Assembly (NCBI RefSeq): GCF_030463535.1 | Contig: NC_132888.1 | Location: 9,872,081 to 9,936,080, forward strand | DNA: 64,000 nt | Direction: 5' to 3' | From: Salminus brasiliensis | Taxonomy: Eukaryota; Chordata; Actinopteri; Characiformes; Bryconidae | Shown here: piece by piece, positions 1-11,740 of the stretch | Numbering within the stretch: position 1 is the stretch's first letter | Layout: each line of letters begins with the position of its first letter | Translations under genes and position numbers: made by a program | Notes under the pieces: model-generated | What the model was told of the DNA's origin: nothing | The model's input: the letters and a program-made list of their open reading frames with translations, nothing else | Databases searched by the model: none

Positions 1-350
1 TGTCTACAATGGCCATTTATTTAGCAACCAGGGGTCAACAGGACGATACAGTTGGGGTCATAAAAAATACACTGACCCCGTTTACACCTGATCTGCTTGT
101 GACAAGTATCTGGACCGTGTCCTGATAAAATGTTAGCCACATGCATTTACACTGGGTAGTCAAATGCATCTCTGGAGAGATGGCTGCAGCAACTTTACAC
201 TTCTATAACGTGGCTCAGATGCATCTCAGACCACCTCATTAAGTGGTTTTAAACGAGTCTTGGGTGTGTTTACATTTTTGTGTGGCTTGGCCTGATCCAG
301 ATAGAGTCCTGATACCCAAGAGATATGAAGTGGCCAGGTGTAAACAGGGT
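1..350. repeat. Repeat remnant with TTTACACCTG ends
   Basis: GTTTACACCTGATCTGCTTG near 80 and the inverted GGCCAGGTGTAAACAGGGTC near 332-351 look like the two ends of a small foldback element. It shares its theme with 34260-34790. Confidence 0.4.
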
Positions 351-2024
351 CGCTGTTATCACATATAACATCCAGTCAGACCACACATATCCAGTAGAAT
401 GCACATACAGACTATACTATTGGTTCTTAACACTTGATCCAAATGAGTCTTCCTGCAAGTGTCATCATCCCTACACACAAATCCTGGTTCTGGAGGGGAG
501 GAGTGAAATGAGATTTTTTTTTAATCTGGGTCAGTGTTTTAACCACTAAAAGCACATATTTCATCAATGTGTGGTCACTGCCCTGTCTCTTGTCACATCC
601 TGGAGTGCTCCAGTGACCTGCTCCTTATTCCTTTAACCTTCTTTATAAATGTCACCATTCGCAACGGAATTAACTCTGTATTAAGTTCTGCCTTTCTTTC
701 TTTTTTTCTCAAACCTCTCTATTGTGCTCATGCATTTTAACAAAATTTTAATATTTGGAAAAAAAGCCACATTTGTACTCCAGTATGTTCTTCTGACCTT
801 TTTGAACCTCTTAAAGGGTATTTAATTTGCATTGAGGAAATATATTGTAAATGTAAATGACATCTTCTTGAACAGTTTAGACCCTTTATTTCCTCTGCTA
901 TATTGAACTTTGATACCCTCTATAATATCATAGAGGGTATATGATATTATTTGACAATACTAATATCTTAAAGATTTTATTTGATTTATTTCTGCATTTA
1001 TTCTGTTATTAATTTCTTCCTCCAACCTCCAATCAGAAATACAGTGTGTACACAACATGACACGTTTGTCAGTACAAAGCATTTTCAGTTGTATGTATAT
1101 GAGGTTAATAAATGGTAAAGCACAGTGCACAACTAAAGGTACATCTCTTTCTAGATCTAGCACAACACATTATAAGCCTTTTTACCCAAACTCTTAACTG
1201 TGCACTTTTCAGATAGGGACAGTATGTATCTCGTATTTTTACAAAGTAGTGTCATTGAATGAAATGGAAAATCTGAATGATTCATGATATATGTCAGTTT
1301 ATCAGTTTGGGTGGCGTTGCATTTTGTATTCAGAGACAATCATTATGAATACTGACACGATTGTGCAATATTGCAGTAATAATAAGGCGTACTGGACATT
1401 GGGTTTGCACAGCATCACAATAATTTATTTAAGATTCAAACTGATAAATTGTGACATTACATCATTGTGTTGTTGAAAGCTTGTTCAGAAAATGCAAGAA
1501 GTAGGTTTGTTTAATTGCTTAGCTGGACATATTCATAAACGGAGCACTACCTAATAAACGTTCCTACAGCATGTAAGCATTATATTCAGTAAATTAGCTC
1601 AGGGTATGTAATTATAATATCACTTTATATTAAATAAATGTTTATTTATCAGATTTGTGCACTGTACTACAAGCTAGAAATTCTGAGAATCATTCCACCT
1701 TTAAACCAATAATCGAATTCCTATGTCATTTTTGAAAATGTATTTGTAATTAATATATGTCTTGTAAATATCATACAAAAGTAATCTTTATGCAAACTCT
1801 ATGGATGTCATGGTTCAATAAAAGTTTTTTTTGCACTAACCTTAAAAGTTGTGTAGCGGACTTTACTAGATGACTGATTGTTTTTTAGAGGTTTTTTTTT
1901 TTAAATAATGCATTAATGATAGTGGAAATTTTCATTTCTACAGCTAAACTATAAATAAAATATAACAATTCATTTTAGAAACAGTTTAACCTGTACAGGT
2001 ACTGTATCACCTACTGATAATGTA
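351..2024. other. AT-rich intergenic DNA, nothing recognised
   Basis: Short ORFs only, none with recognisable domains. The imperfect palindrome around 918-950 (TACCCTCTATAATATC and its inverse) is the only structure seen. Confidence 0.6.
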
Positions 2025-3620
2025 TGAATTTAATATCATGCAACAGTGTTAAATGTAAATGTAGGATTTTTCAGTGTGATTATAATACAAATTCATGTAT
2101 TACAGACTGGACTCCATTAGTTAGATATACAGAATCTCTGCTGTGACCTCTGAGTCTGGTCTGTGACCTCTACACTACACTCAAACACTATTATTTTAAG
2201 ATATTTTTGTCGTTGTCTTTGAGATATGGCTCAGGTTATCTTTTAAAACCAGCTTAATCGATTTTATACAGATCATCAGTTTACATCACATTGATATAAA
2301 TATTAGAAAAAAGAAAATGCTCTTAAAACACTTGGATAAGGTCACTTTCTAATACAATCAGCCATAACATTAACAGTAGATCCCCCTTGTGCCTCCATAA
2401 CAGCTCTCACCATTCGAGGCATGGACTCCACATTACCTCTGAAGGTATCCTGTGGTATCTGGCACCAACACGTTAGCAGCAGATCCTTAAAGTCAGATTG
2501 TGCAGTGGGGCCTCCATGGATTGAATCAGTGAGCCTTAGGTGCCCATGAACCTCATCACAGTTTGGCTCTTGTCAAAGTGGCTCAGATTCTTACGCTTGT
2601 CCATTTTTCCTGCTTTTAACACCTTTATCACCTTCAAGAACTGACTGTTCACTTGCTGCCTTAGACAGACGCCACTGTGAATGAAAATAATCAGTGTTTT
2701 TAATTTCACCTGTCAGTGGTGCTAATTTTATGGCTTTTTGTTGTATACAGTACAGTACAGCTTTTAATTATTATTATTATTATTATTATTATTGTTGATC
2801 TTCTCCTGGACAGTCACCAATTTGGAGTTAAATGTTTTTCATTGATCAGCGACTATATGAATTGAACATCATGCAACTGTTTTGACTCCCTCTGTTTTGA
2901 CCACTCTGTGGAACCACCAGTGGCTTATTTTTCCTCACTGATATAATTTATTAATTGATTTGCATGTATTTACTGATTAGTAATCCTTAGGGTGCAAGAA
3001 AACAGAATGAGGGGTTAAATGTAAATGTAAGAAGTTTTACAGTGTGAGAATATCATGTATAGAATATCATACAGACTGGAATCTATTTAGTTACATATAA
3101 ATAAAAATCCCATTGTCTCCTGTAGAGGGCCTTCTTGGTCCAGTTGAACTGAGCTGCACTAATACGCCACTACAGTCAATCATCATACCATCATAGCGTG
3201 AAGGGGGGGGGGGGGACGCCTAAAGCACTTTTATTCTCATGAGTGTATTTCCTCCTGTATACTGATGTCACTTTCTTTGTTTTATCAGTGCTGACTCACA
3301 ACCCGAGGCATACATGCTAATTAGCCTGATGTAAAAAAAACAATGACTTCATATTTGAACAATATTAGGAAGTGACAGGAAGCAAACAATCCAATTGCTG
3401 TTTGATCCTCAGCTCTGACTTGTGTGTACCTCGGGGACAGGGGGTGAGATAAGAGACAAGGCAGGATGTGGGTTCTGGTTCACACAGCAAATACTATTAA
3501 AATTTTTTTTTCAGCTGCTTTTGTCGTCATCTTCTAGATATGACTCCTGGGTTATCTTTTAACACCAGCTTTATTGAATTGCATACAGATCATCAGTTTA
3601 CATCACATTGATATAAATAT
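2025..3620. repeat. Local duplication of the TNF 3' flank
   Basis: 2035-2150 resembles 2995-3105 (GTTAAATGTAAATGTA, ACAGACTGGA..CTCC), and 2190-2310 resembles 3510-3625 (CAGATCATCAGTTTACATCA, CATTGATATAAATAT). Order is kept. The Tc1-like copy A lies between the two sets. Confidence 0.6.
2355..2755 (-). mobile_element. Non-autonomous Tc1-like transposon remnant, copy A
   Basis: Ends of a fish Tc1-like element without most of the transposase gene: CAGCCATAACATTAACAGTA at one end, ATTCGAGGCATGGACTCCA and CAAGAACTGACTGTTCACTT internally. No intact ORF. It sits between the two halves of a local duplication behind TNF. Confidence 0.7.
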
Positions 3621-4179
3621 CCGAACGAAAAACACTTGGAGAAGGTCACATTTGTGAGCATATGATGCTCAGTACAGCTTCTTTGCACAGTATTGCATTC
3701 ACACCCATTTAATAAATATAATAACAATAAATAAGCAAGTTCAAAAATATTAAATACGTCTTTTCCTTAAATAACTTTAAAAATAAACAAACAAGTGCTT
3801 CTTTTCTAGCATTTGAGTTCTACAGCACTTTCTGTAGTGAGCTATATTCAAATATTTCTCAGTATTAATCGGTACATTAACAAGATTCAGAGGATTCAGA
3901 GGAGTAGTGCTTAGCTATTTCTCAGCTAAGTGGCCCAGTAGTACACTAGGCATTACATTCGATTACAATACACAGACAGGTCTGACACATTGTGTCATAT
4001 ATATAACACTAACATATATACTACAGCAGTCTTAATATCCCTTGTGTGATTAATTAGACTTAACCACTCAGGAAAAAAACAATTCTGATGTTTTAACATA
4101 AAACATTTTGTCTTAAAAACTTGTCAACCAGTGACCTACTCAGCAAACAGTCCTGGGCAGCTTGGGGGTGGGGGGGCAC
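3569..4179 (-). promoter_or_regulatory. TNF 3' UTR with AU-rich elements and poly(A) signal
   Basis: Downstream of the TNF stop, the minus strand carries clustered AUUUA-type motifs at about 3705-3790, including TTATTTATTG and ATATTTATTAAA. These are the class II AU-rich elements that destabilise cytokine mRNAs. An AATAAA on the minus strand at 3575-3570 is a candidate poly(A) signal. The UTR extent is inferred from the signal and not from transcripts. Confidence 0.5.
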
Positions 4180-6251
4180 TCACAGTTGAAACACCCCGAA
4201 GAATGTTTTGGAGCTGTGCTTATCGATGTGCGCAAGGTGATTGGCATCCGTCGACAGTTTGTCCCCCTTATAAAGCTTGAAGACTGCTCCGAGATAGATG
4301 ATTTCGTACACATGCTCGTCATTTCCCTCTTCCTCGCTGGACTGGCAGGCCACCGTCTTGACACCGTTGAGCAGATACTTCGGAATGGAAGATGCTGCTG
4401 GAGATGACCACTGAATGGCGTAACTCAGTAGGGTACCGCTCTCTTCGTCTCTCTCAATCGACTCACACATCACGTCGAACGAGGCCTGGCTGTAAACGAA
4501 GTACAGCCCATTGGATGGGATAACAATCTCATTGTTCTCCAGCTTGAGGCCTCCCATTGCAAAGGACTGGTCCGCACCACTCGCCCACTGCAGAGAGCCA
4601 TCGACAGCACCTGAAACTAGAGGAAACGAGCAGTTTAAGTGGGCTGCTTGAGTGGGCAGTGCTTTTTCACTACCTTTCAGTCAGACTCGTTCCCAGATCA
4701 TGCCGAAACAAAAAAAAGGAAAGTCCCGACACAGGATGACGCTAGGGGGGCTGCATACTTCAGCATAGGACCTTTCCTTAAGGGCTATTTATGGAATGTA
4801 AATGGGGTACACCTTACACTCAAAAAGTCCCTAAATGAGTCTAAATTTAAACCTTTAAACCTTAACATTTAAGAGATAAGGTTTGAACTGATGGGAAACT
4901 GGAAGGACCTGTGATTTGACATCTTTGCTGACCGTATGCTATGTTATATTACTCTCTATACCTACAATCTTAAAAAAACAGATGCTACAAAGTGGTCCTT
5001 TTTGTGATGCCACAGAAGAACCACTGTTGGTTCCATTTAGAACCATTTAGAACCAAGAGTGTGAACATCTCTTTTACATGGTCCTTAATGTAACTGGAAG
5101 TGGTTAGTCTATGGCATTACTCAAAGCACCTTTTGTAGCCCCTTTATTTTTAAGAGTGTAGTTAGACAGAGAAAAACTTTTGAGCATTTCTATTGGTCAG
5201 TTCATCTTCTAAGGATGATTAGACCAATATAAATGCTCCTAAATTGCTTAAATACAATCTTACATGAAATAATATTTTTTCTTGTAAAAAAAATCTTTTT
5301 ACATATTTTTTTAAATATCCAAATGATTATTTTCTGTCATTACCATATATACTTCAAAGTAAAGACAATTTACATCCAGAATATACAGAATTACATAACT
5401 TTGGTCATGCTTCGGTCACATCCACCTCCTTCCCTCTTTTCTATGTTTCCATCTCATGCAATTGTTCCCCAACTCATTGCATTGCATCATCAACAGAATA
5501 GGAAGCAGCTGTGACCATTCCGGCTAAATAGCCAATCGAAATACGATCAGACCAGATCTGATTTACAACCATATTGTGGCACGGGAGAATAAAGGAAAAG
5601 AAGCAAAACAGGAAGTAGGTATTGAAACTTACCATGCAGGTGAATGGCTGCCTTTGTTTTATTCACTGTCTGAGGGAGCATCTGCTGCTGATGCACTGAG
5701 AAGAGAGAAAACAGCAGCATGTTAGTTTTCTTAATCACCCGAGACTCAAACAGTGAAACGTGAATTCACTCAGAATCAGTCCTGGAGTTCAGTTCCACTG
5801 TGCTTGGAAATGCTTTTCTAATGAATGCTATGAGTGTCTCCCTCATTTAGACTGCTGTGTAAGTCTGAAAGTGATCTGATGAATCATCCCCTCTTGTTGC
5901 TTACCTGGGGCTGGGGTGCTGTGGAGTGCTTCAGTGCTTTGGAGTGCTGAGGTGTGTTCTCTTTGAACGTGATTCTGTGGAGAATCATCAAAAAGAGAGT
6001 TAGTCTTTGTCATCGCATATCTCACTCTCATAACTGTCCAAATCAAGCAGATTCCCGTAAGACGGCTTCACACTTACCATAAAGTGCCATACAAACAAGA
6101 CAGATGCCACGCTTCCGAGGGCAATCAAGAAGATGACAGCAACCGCCTTCCACACCCAGCTTCTAGAAGGCTTCCCGCTTTGCACTGTAGCTTGGTAGAC
6201 GTCACCCATGCCGGCCTCAAGATCCGCTGCTGTCATTTGGTAGTTCTTCAT
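4180..6251 (-). CDS. tnf: TNF (tumor necrosis factor, teleost TNF-alpha type)
   Basis: Trimeric type II membrane cytokine, normally shed to act on TNF receptors in inflammation. Coding exons on the minus strand are 6251-6078, 5974-5905, 5695-5633 and 4610-4180 (stop TGA at 4182-4180), all with GT/AG borders, giving 245 aa, a usual TNF length. Residues 1-34 are cytoplasmic and about 35-57 form the membrane anchor. Two small exons encode the stalk. The TNF homology domain starts at the AAIHLHG segment (about 97-103) and continues through GGLKLENNEIVIP and GLYFVYSQ; it ends TFFGVFQL. Cys151 and Cys191 match the intramolecular disulfide of TNF. The four-exon layout with the domain mostly in the last exon is typical of TNF. 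The ATG at 6251 is the only start giving a standard cytoplasmic tail. Whether it is orthologous to zebrafish tnfa or tnfb cannot be settled by eye. Confidence 0.93.
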
Positions 6252-6386
6252 TCTGCGCTAGATGTCCAAGCGTTTGATCCTGTTTATGAGCCTCACAGCA
6301 GGCTTATGGTCAGTGTACTTGTTTAAGGGTACGTGTTTGGAGGTATGTCTTGTACAGAATGTGTTCATGGACTCCAGTTGCAGAAG

Positions 6387-6424
6387 TATATATTGAAAAG
6401 CAAAGGGAAAGTCCAATGATGTCA
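6387..6424 (-). promoter_or_regulatory. TNF proximal promoter: TATA-like and CRE-like sites
   Basis: A TATATA stretch lies at 6387-6392, about 135 bp upstream of the TNF start codon. A CRE/ATF-like TGATGTCA lies at 6417-6424, about 25 bp further upstream. The positions suit a short 5' UTR and a TATA-type inducible promoter. No clean NF-kappaB consensus was found by eye in the next few hundred bases. Both sites are sequence matches only. Confidence 0.35.
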
Positions 6425-6599
6425 GGGGAGTAGAGGTTGGTTTGAAAAGGGAAAGACCGCTTGTGCACAGAGACACACCAACGCTCTCTCGTACACCTCC
6501 CCCACCCCTACTCACACTTACACACACAGTCACAGGCGTAGACCTGTTAGCCCACACAGCTGACAAGTCTGAATCTATCAAAGTAGCTTTTTAAAATAC

Positions 6600-7630
6600 C
6601 AAATCTAAGCAAATCCATTAAGGTTTCAAGAAGGTAATCAAGTCACAGGATTTGTTTAAAGGCTGGTATGAGGACTCTTAAGTACTTTTAAGAGCATCAA
6701 AGATGTAGCTTTGCCTTTGTGGAATTTCCAAACCACACTCTTTTCCACAATGTAATAGAAAGCGCAATCCAGAAGGAAAATCCATGGCTAAACGTTAGCC
6801 CTGGATAGAAGGCTTTCACTGACAGCATACAAATGAAAGAATTAAGTTTGTGTAAAGCTTTCCTTTAGATAATAAAGAGTCAGTAAAAGGAAGTCTTTGT
6901 TAAATGTTATAAAAAGGAATCTCACAGTCCAGATAAATGCCTGTGACAGCACACTACTCTACTGTCCTGTAGTTCACTCTACCGGCTATCTACCAGCATC
7001 GCATAGTAATATACACCACTAGACGATTTAGCCAGATTCCGAAGCCAGAGCATGTTCATAACCTGTTCGGCTATATTTACAAATGCATACTTCACATACA
7101 GTAATTCAGCTCATAATTTCTGTATTTGGTTTGGGAAAAAAATTATTAGGCCCCTTTCAAATGTTACTACTTTTACATAGGGAGCTCCTCACTTCAACAG
7201 ATATCTGTGATTCTAATCCAATATGATTCTGCATTTGTCATATTTTTTTACGTACAGTAGGGATTACCGAATGTCTTCTCTAATTACCTGAACACAGAAC
7301 TAATTGTAGTTCAGTATAACTAAACACATTTGCTGTTCGTTGTAATTAAGTGTAGACTATGCCTTGCATAGTCAGACTGGGCTCTGAGGTCATTCAGGAA
7401 CATTGCACAGCTACTTTATTCCAGATGAATCAGTCAGACCTGTTGAAAAAGGAGGTGGATCCTTTTCCTTTCATGTTCCTTCATTTCCTTCTTTGCATTG
7501 AATTTGTTTAGCAGTTGATATGGTAAGACATGCATTCACTAAAACCTGGAGAACTTGAAGATTACTTAAGGACTTTTACACACTGTCTCTGTAACTGACA
7601 AATCAACCAGATAATATAGTACATTAGATC
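6600..7630. other. Upstream region of TNF, no gene seen
   Basis: Unique-looking AT-rich sequence without a supported ORF. It could hold distal TNF control elements, but none was identified by eye. Confidence 0.5.
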
Positions 7631-7631
<1 letters not shown>

Positions 7632-7708
<77 letters not shown>

Positions 7709-7745
7709 TTTATTTTTAATAATAATGATAATTATTATTATTGTT
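7632..7745. repeat. (AT)n-(GT)n-(TTG)n microsatellite
   Basis: A pure TA run of about 57 bp, then GT units, then ATT and TTG units. A candidate length-variable locus. Confidence 0.9.
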
Positions 7746-7794
7746 GTTGTTGTTAAGTTTTATTCTAATCAAACAAACTCATCAAACAAACAAC

Positions 7795-7935
7795 ATCAAA
7801 CTGAATATACTAAACATGGAACAAATGGAAAAAAAGATCTGTAATAGATCACAGTGATGAATAAACAGGACAGACATGTTTTCATACATTCCAGGACACA
7901 GTAAGTACTCTTCTGAGCTCTGAGTATATACAGAT
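7795..7935 (+). repeat. Dispersed repeat, related to 9940-10050 and 10400-10520
   Basis: CAAACTGAATATACTAAACA, ATAAACAGGACAGACATGTT and TTCATACATTCCAGGACACA recur at 9942-10050 and, more diverged, at about 10410-10505. All three lie within 2.7 kb. Confidence 0.6.
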
Positions 7936-8860
7936 GTAGTCAGAAGTTTACATACATTCAGCTTTCATAATATTGGAGGGGGGGTCTGAAGTCAATACAG
8001 TCCAAATTAACTGCCATAACATTAGCACCACTGACAGGTGATGTGAAAGACATTAATTATTTTAATCTACAGTGGTATCTGTCAAGTGATGGATATATTA
8101 GGCAGTGAGTAAACAGTCAGTTCTTCAAGGGGACAAAGATGTTAAAATCAGGAACAAGAGCCAAATTATGACGGCTAGACGACTAGGTCAGAAAATCTCC
8201 AAAACATCAGGCAGGTCTTGTGGGGTGTACCTGCCAAAAGTGGTCCAGGAAAGGACAACCAGGGAACAAGTGACTTGAATTGAATATGACCCATGGAGGC
8301 CTCACCTCACAGGACTTAAAGGATCTTGGTGCCAGATGCCACAGGATGCCATCAGTGGTCCTTATGGAGTCTATGCCTTGAATGGTCAGATCTGTTGTGG
8401 CGGCACAAGAGGAACCTACTTAATATTGGGGAGGTGGTACTAATATTATGACTGACTGATGTTCACCCACCAAGATTGTTAATTCAGTAGGGGATGTTTG
8501 TTTTTTATGGTCAGAAATAACCCAATAACTGCTGGAAACCAGTGTCACTGTCTACAGTCAAGTGTGTTTTTCACTACCATAGAACATTTTATGGTCAGAT
8601 GAAATAAAGAGTTGTTTGGCCACAATGACAAGAGATATGTTTGGAGAGGTAAAGGCAAGGCATTCAGCTTTTAGAACACTGTACCAGCTTTAAAGCATGG
8701 TGGCGGTAGCATTATGCTCTGGGACTCTTGGAACTAGTACATACTCCAAAGTGGATGGAAAAAATGGTAGATGGATGAAGCAAAAATGTCAAAAATGTCA
8801 CTATCCAACAATGCTAAATTCCTAACAGTCTAAAGAGATTGACGATGGCCTCTAAATGGC
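7930..8860 (+). mobile_element. Tc1-family element with a second Tc1-like element nested in it
   Basis: GTAGTCAGAAGTTTACATAC at about 7937-7956 is the outer end of a TDR/Sleeping-Beauty-like Tc1 element. Transposase remnants of that type continue at about 8540-8770 (AAAGCATGGTGGCGGTAGCA). Between them, about 8010-8463, lies a plus-oriented copy of the other Tc1-like family seen at 2355, starting at CTGCCATAACATTAGCACCA. Neither is intact. Confidence 0.6.
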
Positions 8861-8889
8861 CTCTAAACTATATATATATATATATAAAT

Positions 8890-9119
8890 CTCCTTTAAAA
8901 AAACACCTGTTGAATGTGAATCAAGAAAGCATCACAAATAAAACAGTTAGAAGTTAGGCCATTGGTGAGGTGACTTACTATTTATGGAAGCATTATTCAT
9001 ACTGCAGTATGAATAATGCTTCCATAAATAGTAAGTCACCTCACCAATGGCCTAACTTCTAACTGTTTTATTTGTGATGCTTTTTGGATTCGCATTCAAC
9101 AGGTGTTTTTTTTAAAGGA
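8890..9119. repeat. Near-perfect palindrome, about 230 bp
   Basis: The arms meet without a spacer at the centre, CATACTGCAGTATG (centre between 9004 and 9005). Arms of about 109 bp match almost base for base, from ACACCTGTTGAATG on the left to its complement on the right, with a one-base indel in the outer A/T run and two or three substitutions. A small MITE or a snap-back duplication could produce this. Confidence 0.85.
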
Positions 9120-9414
9120 AATTGGATACTATTGCTAAGATATAGATACTACAGTTGGTTAGTATGTAACCATATCATTTACATAGTGTTTTATGGTGAT
9201 ACATATCATGTTTCGTTAGTATAGTATATTCAGCTGCCTGAATGATAACTGCATCACAAGCCATTCTATCAAGCTGGATTCACTTTAAATCGGGCTGCTC
9301 TATAATTTAACTGGTATCCAACAATTCTAGTGACTCCGTCGGTTTTTAAATGTATGACTAATGATTGCAGAGTAAATGTCCTTATGAAATGTCCCTCAAT
9401 GTTCCTCAATGTTC

Positions 9415-9570
9415 CTCATATGTGGCATTGGTGGCTTAGTGGTTAGGGCACTGGTTTATTAATCACAGGGTGGATGAGATATCTGGATCCACTAAGCCAC
9501 TGTTGGGCTCCTGAGCAAGGCCCTTCTATTCACTCTTTGTCCAGGGGTTTCATAGCATGGCTGACTCTGC
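9415..9570 (+). mobile_element. tRNA-derived SINE
   Basis: TGGTGGCTTAGTGGTTAGGG resembles a pol III A box. The body has CTCCTGAGCAAGGCCCTTCT and a GCATGGCTGACTCTGCGC core seen in fish SINEs. The B box is degraded. Confidence 0.55.
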
Positions 9571-9716
9571 GCTTTTTGAAGCTGTGATATGTGATGAGAA
9601 AAATCACAGGACATTAGAATCGTCCTAACTACTTACCCCAAAGAATACAGCGCCCCCCCTCCCCATATAGTGCCCCGCCTGGGATATAATGTATTGATCT
9701 GGGAGCACATCTGCTT

Positions 9717-9838
9717 TATTCAGAGAAGATCAGACAACCAGTTAAACCAGTTACAAATGACATTATGTAACCCTAACTGATTAACCATAATTTAACTCTA
9801 ACGGTGCTTTAGTAGTACACACACACACACATATATAT

Positions 9839-9914
<76 letters not shown>

Positions 9915-10076
9915 TAAAGCACTGTTAGAGTCAACGTCAAACTGAATATACTAAACATGGAACAGTAGTGATGGATAAACAGGACAGACATGTTTTTCAT
10001 ACATTCCAGGACACAAAAAGTACTCTTCTGAGTTCTCAGTAAATACGGAACAGAATGTAGCTCTAACAGTGCTTTA

Positions 10077-10133
<57 letters not shown>

Positions 10134-10210
10134 ACTTATGGTTTATCAGTTAGGGTTACATAATGTCATTTGTAACTGGTTTAACTGATTGTCTGATCTT
10201 CTCTGAATAA
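9717..10210. repeat. Compound AT-rich inverted-repeat structure
   Basis: The outer arm at about 9717-9790 (AGAAGATCAGACAACCAGTT...) reappears inverted at about 10136-10210, about 97% identical. Inside, a short block CTCTAACGGTGCTTTAGTA occurs at about 9797-9815, inverted at about 9913-9931 and again direct at about 10062-10079. Long (AT)n runs lie between (about 9841-9912 and 10078-10122). The central segment at about 9940-10050 is a copy of 7795-7935. Confidence 0.75.
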
Positions 10211-10234
10211 AACAACTCTATATGTTCTATTACC

Positions 10235-10310
10235 AAAGCATAGCCCCACCAGTTTGTACAGAAGTCTTTATAGTTACTGAGTAATGCCTTTCTGCATTAA
10301 GGGGTTAAAA
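10235..10310 (+). repeat. Dispersed short repeat 'CCACCAGTTTGTACAGAAG'
   Basis: GCCCCACCAGTTTGTACAGA then TTCTGCATTAAGGGGTTAAA. Other copies: about 12395-12495, 31565-31640 (inverted) and 45195-45285. It was probably a small MITE family. Confidence 0.55.
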
Positions 10311-11439
10311 GATGAACGAACAAGCTCTTGACCACACATTTTCTCTGAATAAAGTTTTAAGCTTTATTTAGTTTTGAGAAACTGTTCAAACTAGAAAACA
10401 ACAAAGCAGCTAAACTAAACACGGAACTAAACACCATAAAGATGTGGAACTGATAACTGTGACACACAAACAGGAAAGACATGATTTCATACATTCCAGG
10501 TCAAGCTCAGAGTTCATTAAATGACGAGACCGCCATTACGCCTTTCTTCTAAAACTCGTCTTCTTCACTTTTCCAGCAATGGTTGTATTTGCTACAAGAA
10601 AGACCTCATGTAAACTACACAGGTTATCTAAAATAAACAGGCTTCATAATGAACAATGGGAGTTCTCGGCCATTTACATTTTTTAATTGCTGCATGTTTA
10701 CTTTCTAAATTTCAAAAGGAAAATGTATACTTACTGTATATATTTCTATTCCATTTACATTTTTAATGATATTATTATCATGTTATATATTTTATCTTAT
10801 TTTTATCTCATTTTATTATATCTTTGCTTTTATCTTCTTCTTTATATTTATATTTATATGTTTAATCTTTATTTGATATATTATTGGCAGATATCAAAGC
10901 ATTTCACCACTAGTTGTATCATATATGACCATATCACAAATAAACAGGTGTTTTGCTCTATAGTCTACATATGTGATTTGCTCATCAGACTCCTTCCTGC
11001 AGTGCCAGAATCCTGGATGGACTGACGATGGCCACGATGGCATGCAGCTGTACGAACGGTTATTTATCTAATATTAAGTGACCTAATGATGTAGAAAGAA
11101 CAACTCTCACAAGTTATTTTCTCATCATGGACTAACTTCTGTCTCATTTGGGATTTTTTTTCTTGATCAGTGTTAAACAGAGAATGTATTTGATCAATGT
11201 TCAATAGAAGTCAGAAGAGTGCATTAGAAACAAGCTGTTATAATTACATTAGCTAGAGCAGAGAACTTGATATTGAGGCTTTTCAACTTTTATCTTAACT
11301 TTTAGGTTTGGCAGCCCAGAAAACTCACAGAACAATTGCTACTCAGCCAATCAGATCTGTGTGACACATAAGGGAGAGAAGAGAAACAGAGTCGGACAAG
11401 ATGGACATTAAGTAACTAAACAGAGTTTTTAATCAAGAA

Positions 11440-11740
11440 TAGATGAATTTGCTGGTTGAAATCCTGAGCCAGAGTCAGAGAGAGCACAATTGGCCTTGCT
11501 CTCTAAGGAGTGGGTTGTGTGATGTGAGACTGACACATGCTGTTGTACCTAGCAATGCTGCATTAGCGGAGGTTCGAAAAGAGGTGGTGGCTGACTTCAC
11601 ATGTGAGGAGACAAGTGCTAGTCTTCACCCTCTTAGTGTTGATAGTGATAAGGAGGGTTCCCATGAACAGGGTTTGGGTAATTGCCTTCCTCATTTTGAA
11701 GAAAATGGGGTAAAATTAAAAATAAATAAATGAGAAATTA
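11440..11740 (+). repeat. Dispersed repeat family 'ACAATTGGCC', copy 1
   Basis: GAGAGCACAATTGGCCTTGC, CACATGTGAGGAGACAAGTG and GGGTTTGGGTAATTGCC are shared in degraded form with 23880-24270 and, inverted, 37180-37560. A 96-codon frame runs through it, but its codons follow the repeat and it is not taken as a gene. Confidence 0.55.

Noticed and set aside
11443-11733. 96-aa ORF as a small gene
   Set aside because: It lies wholly in a dispersed repeat present at least three times in the window.
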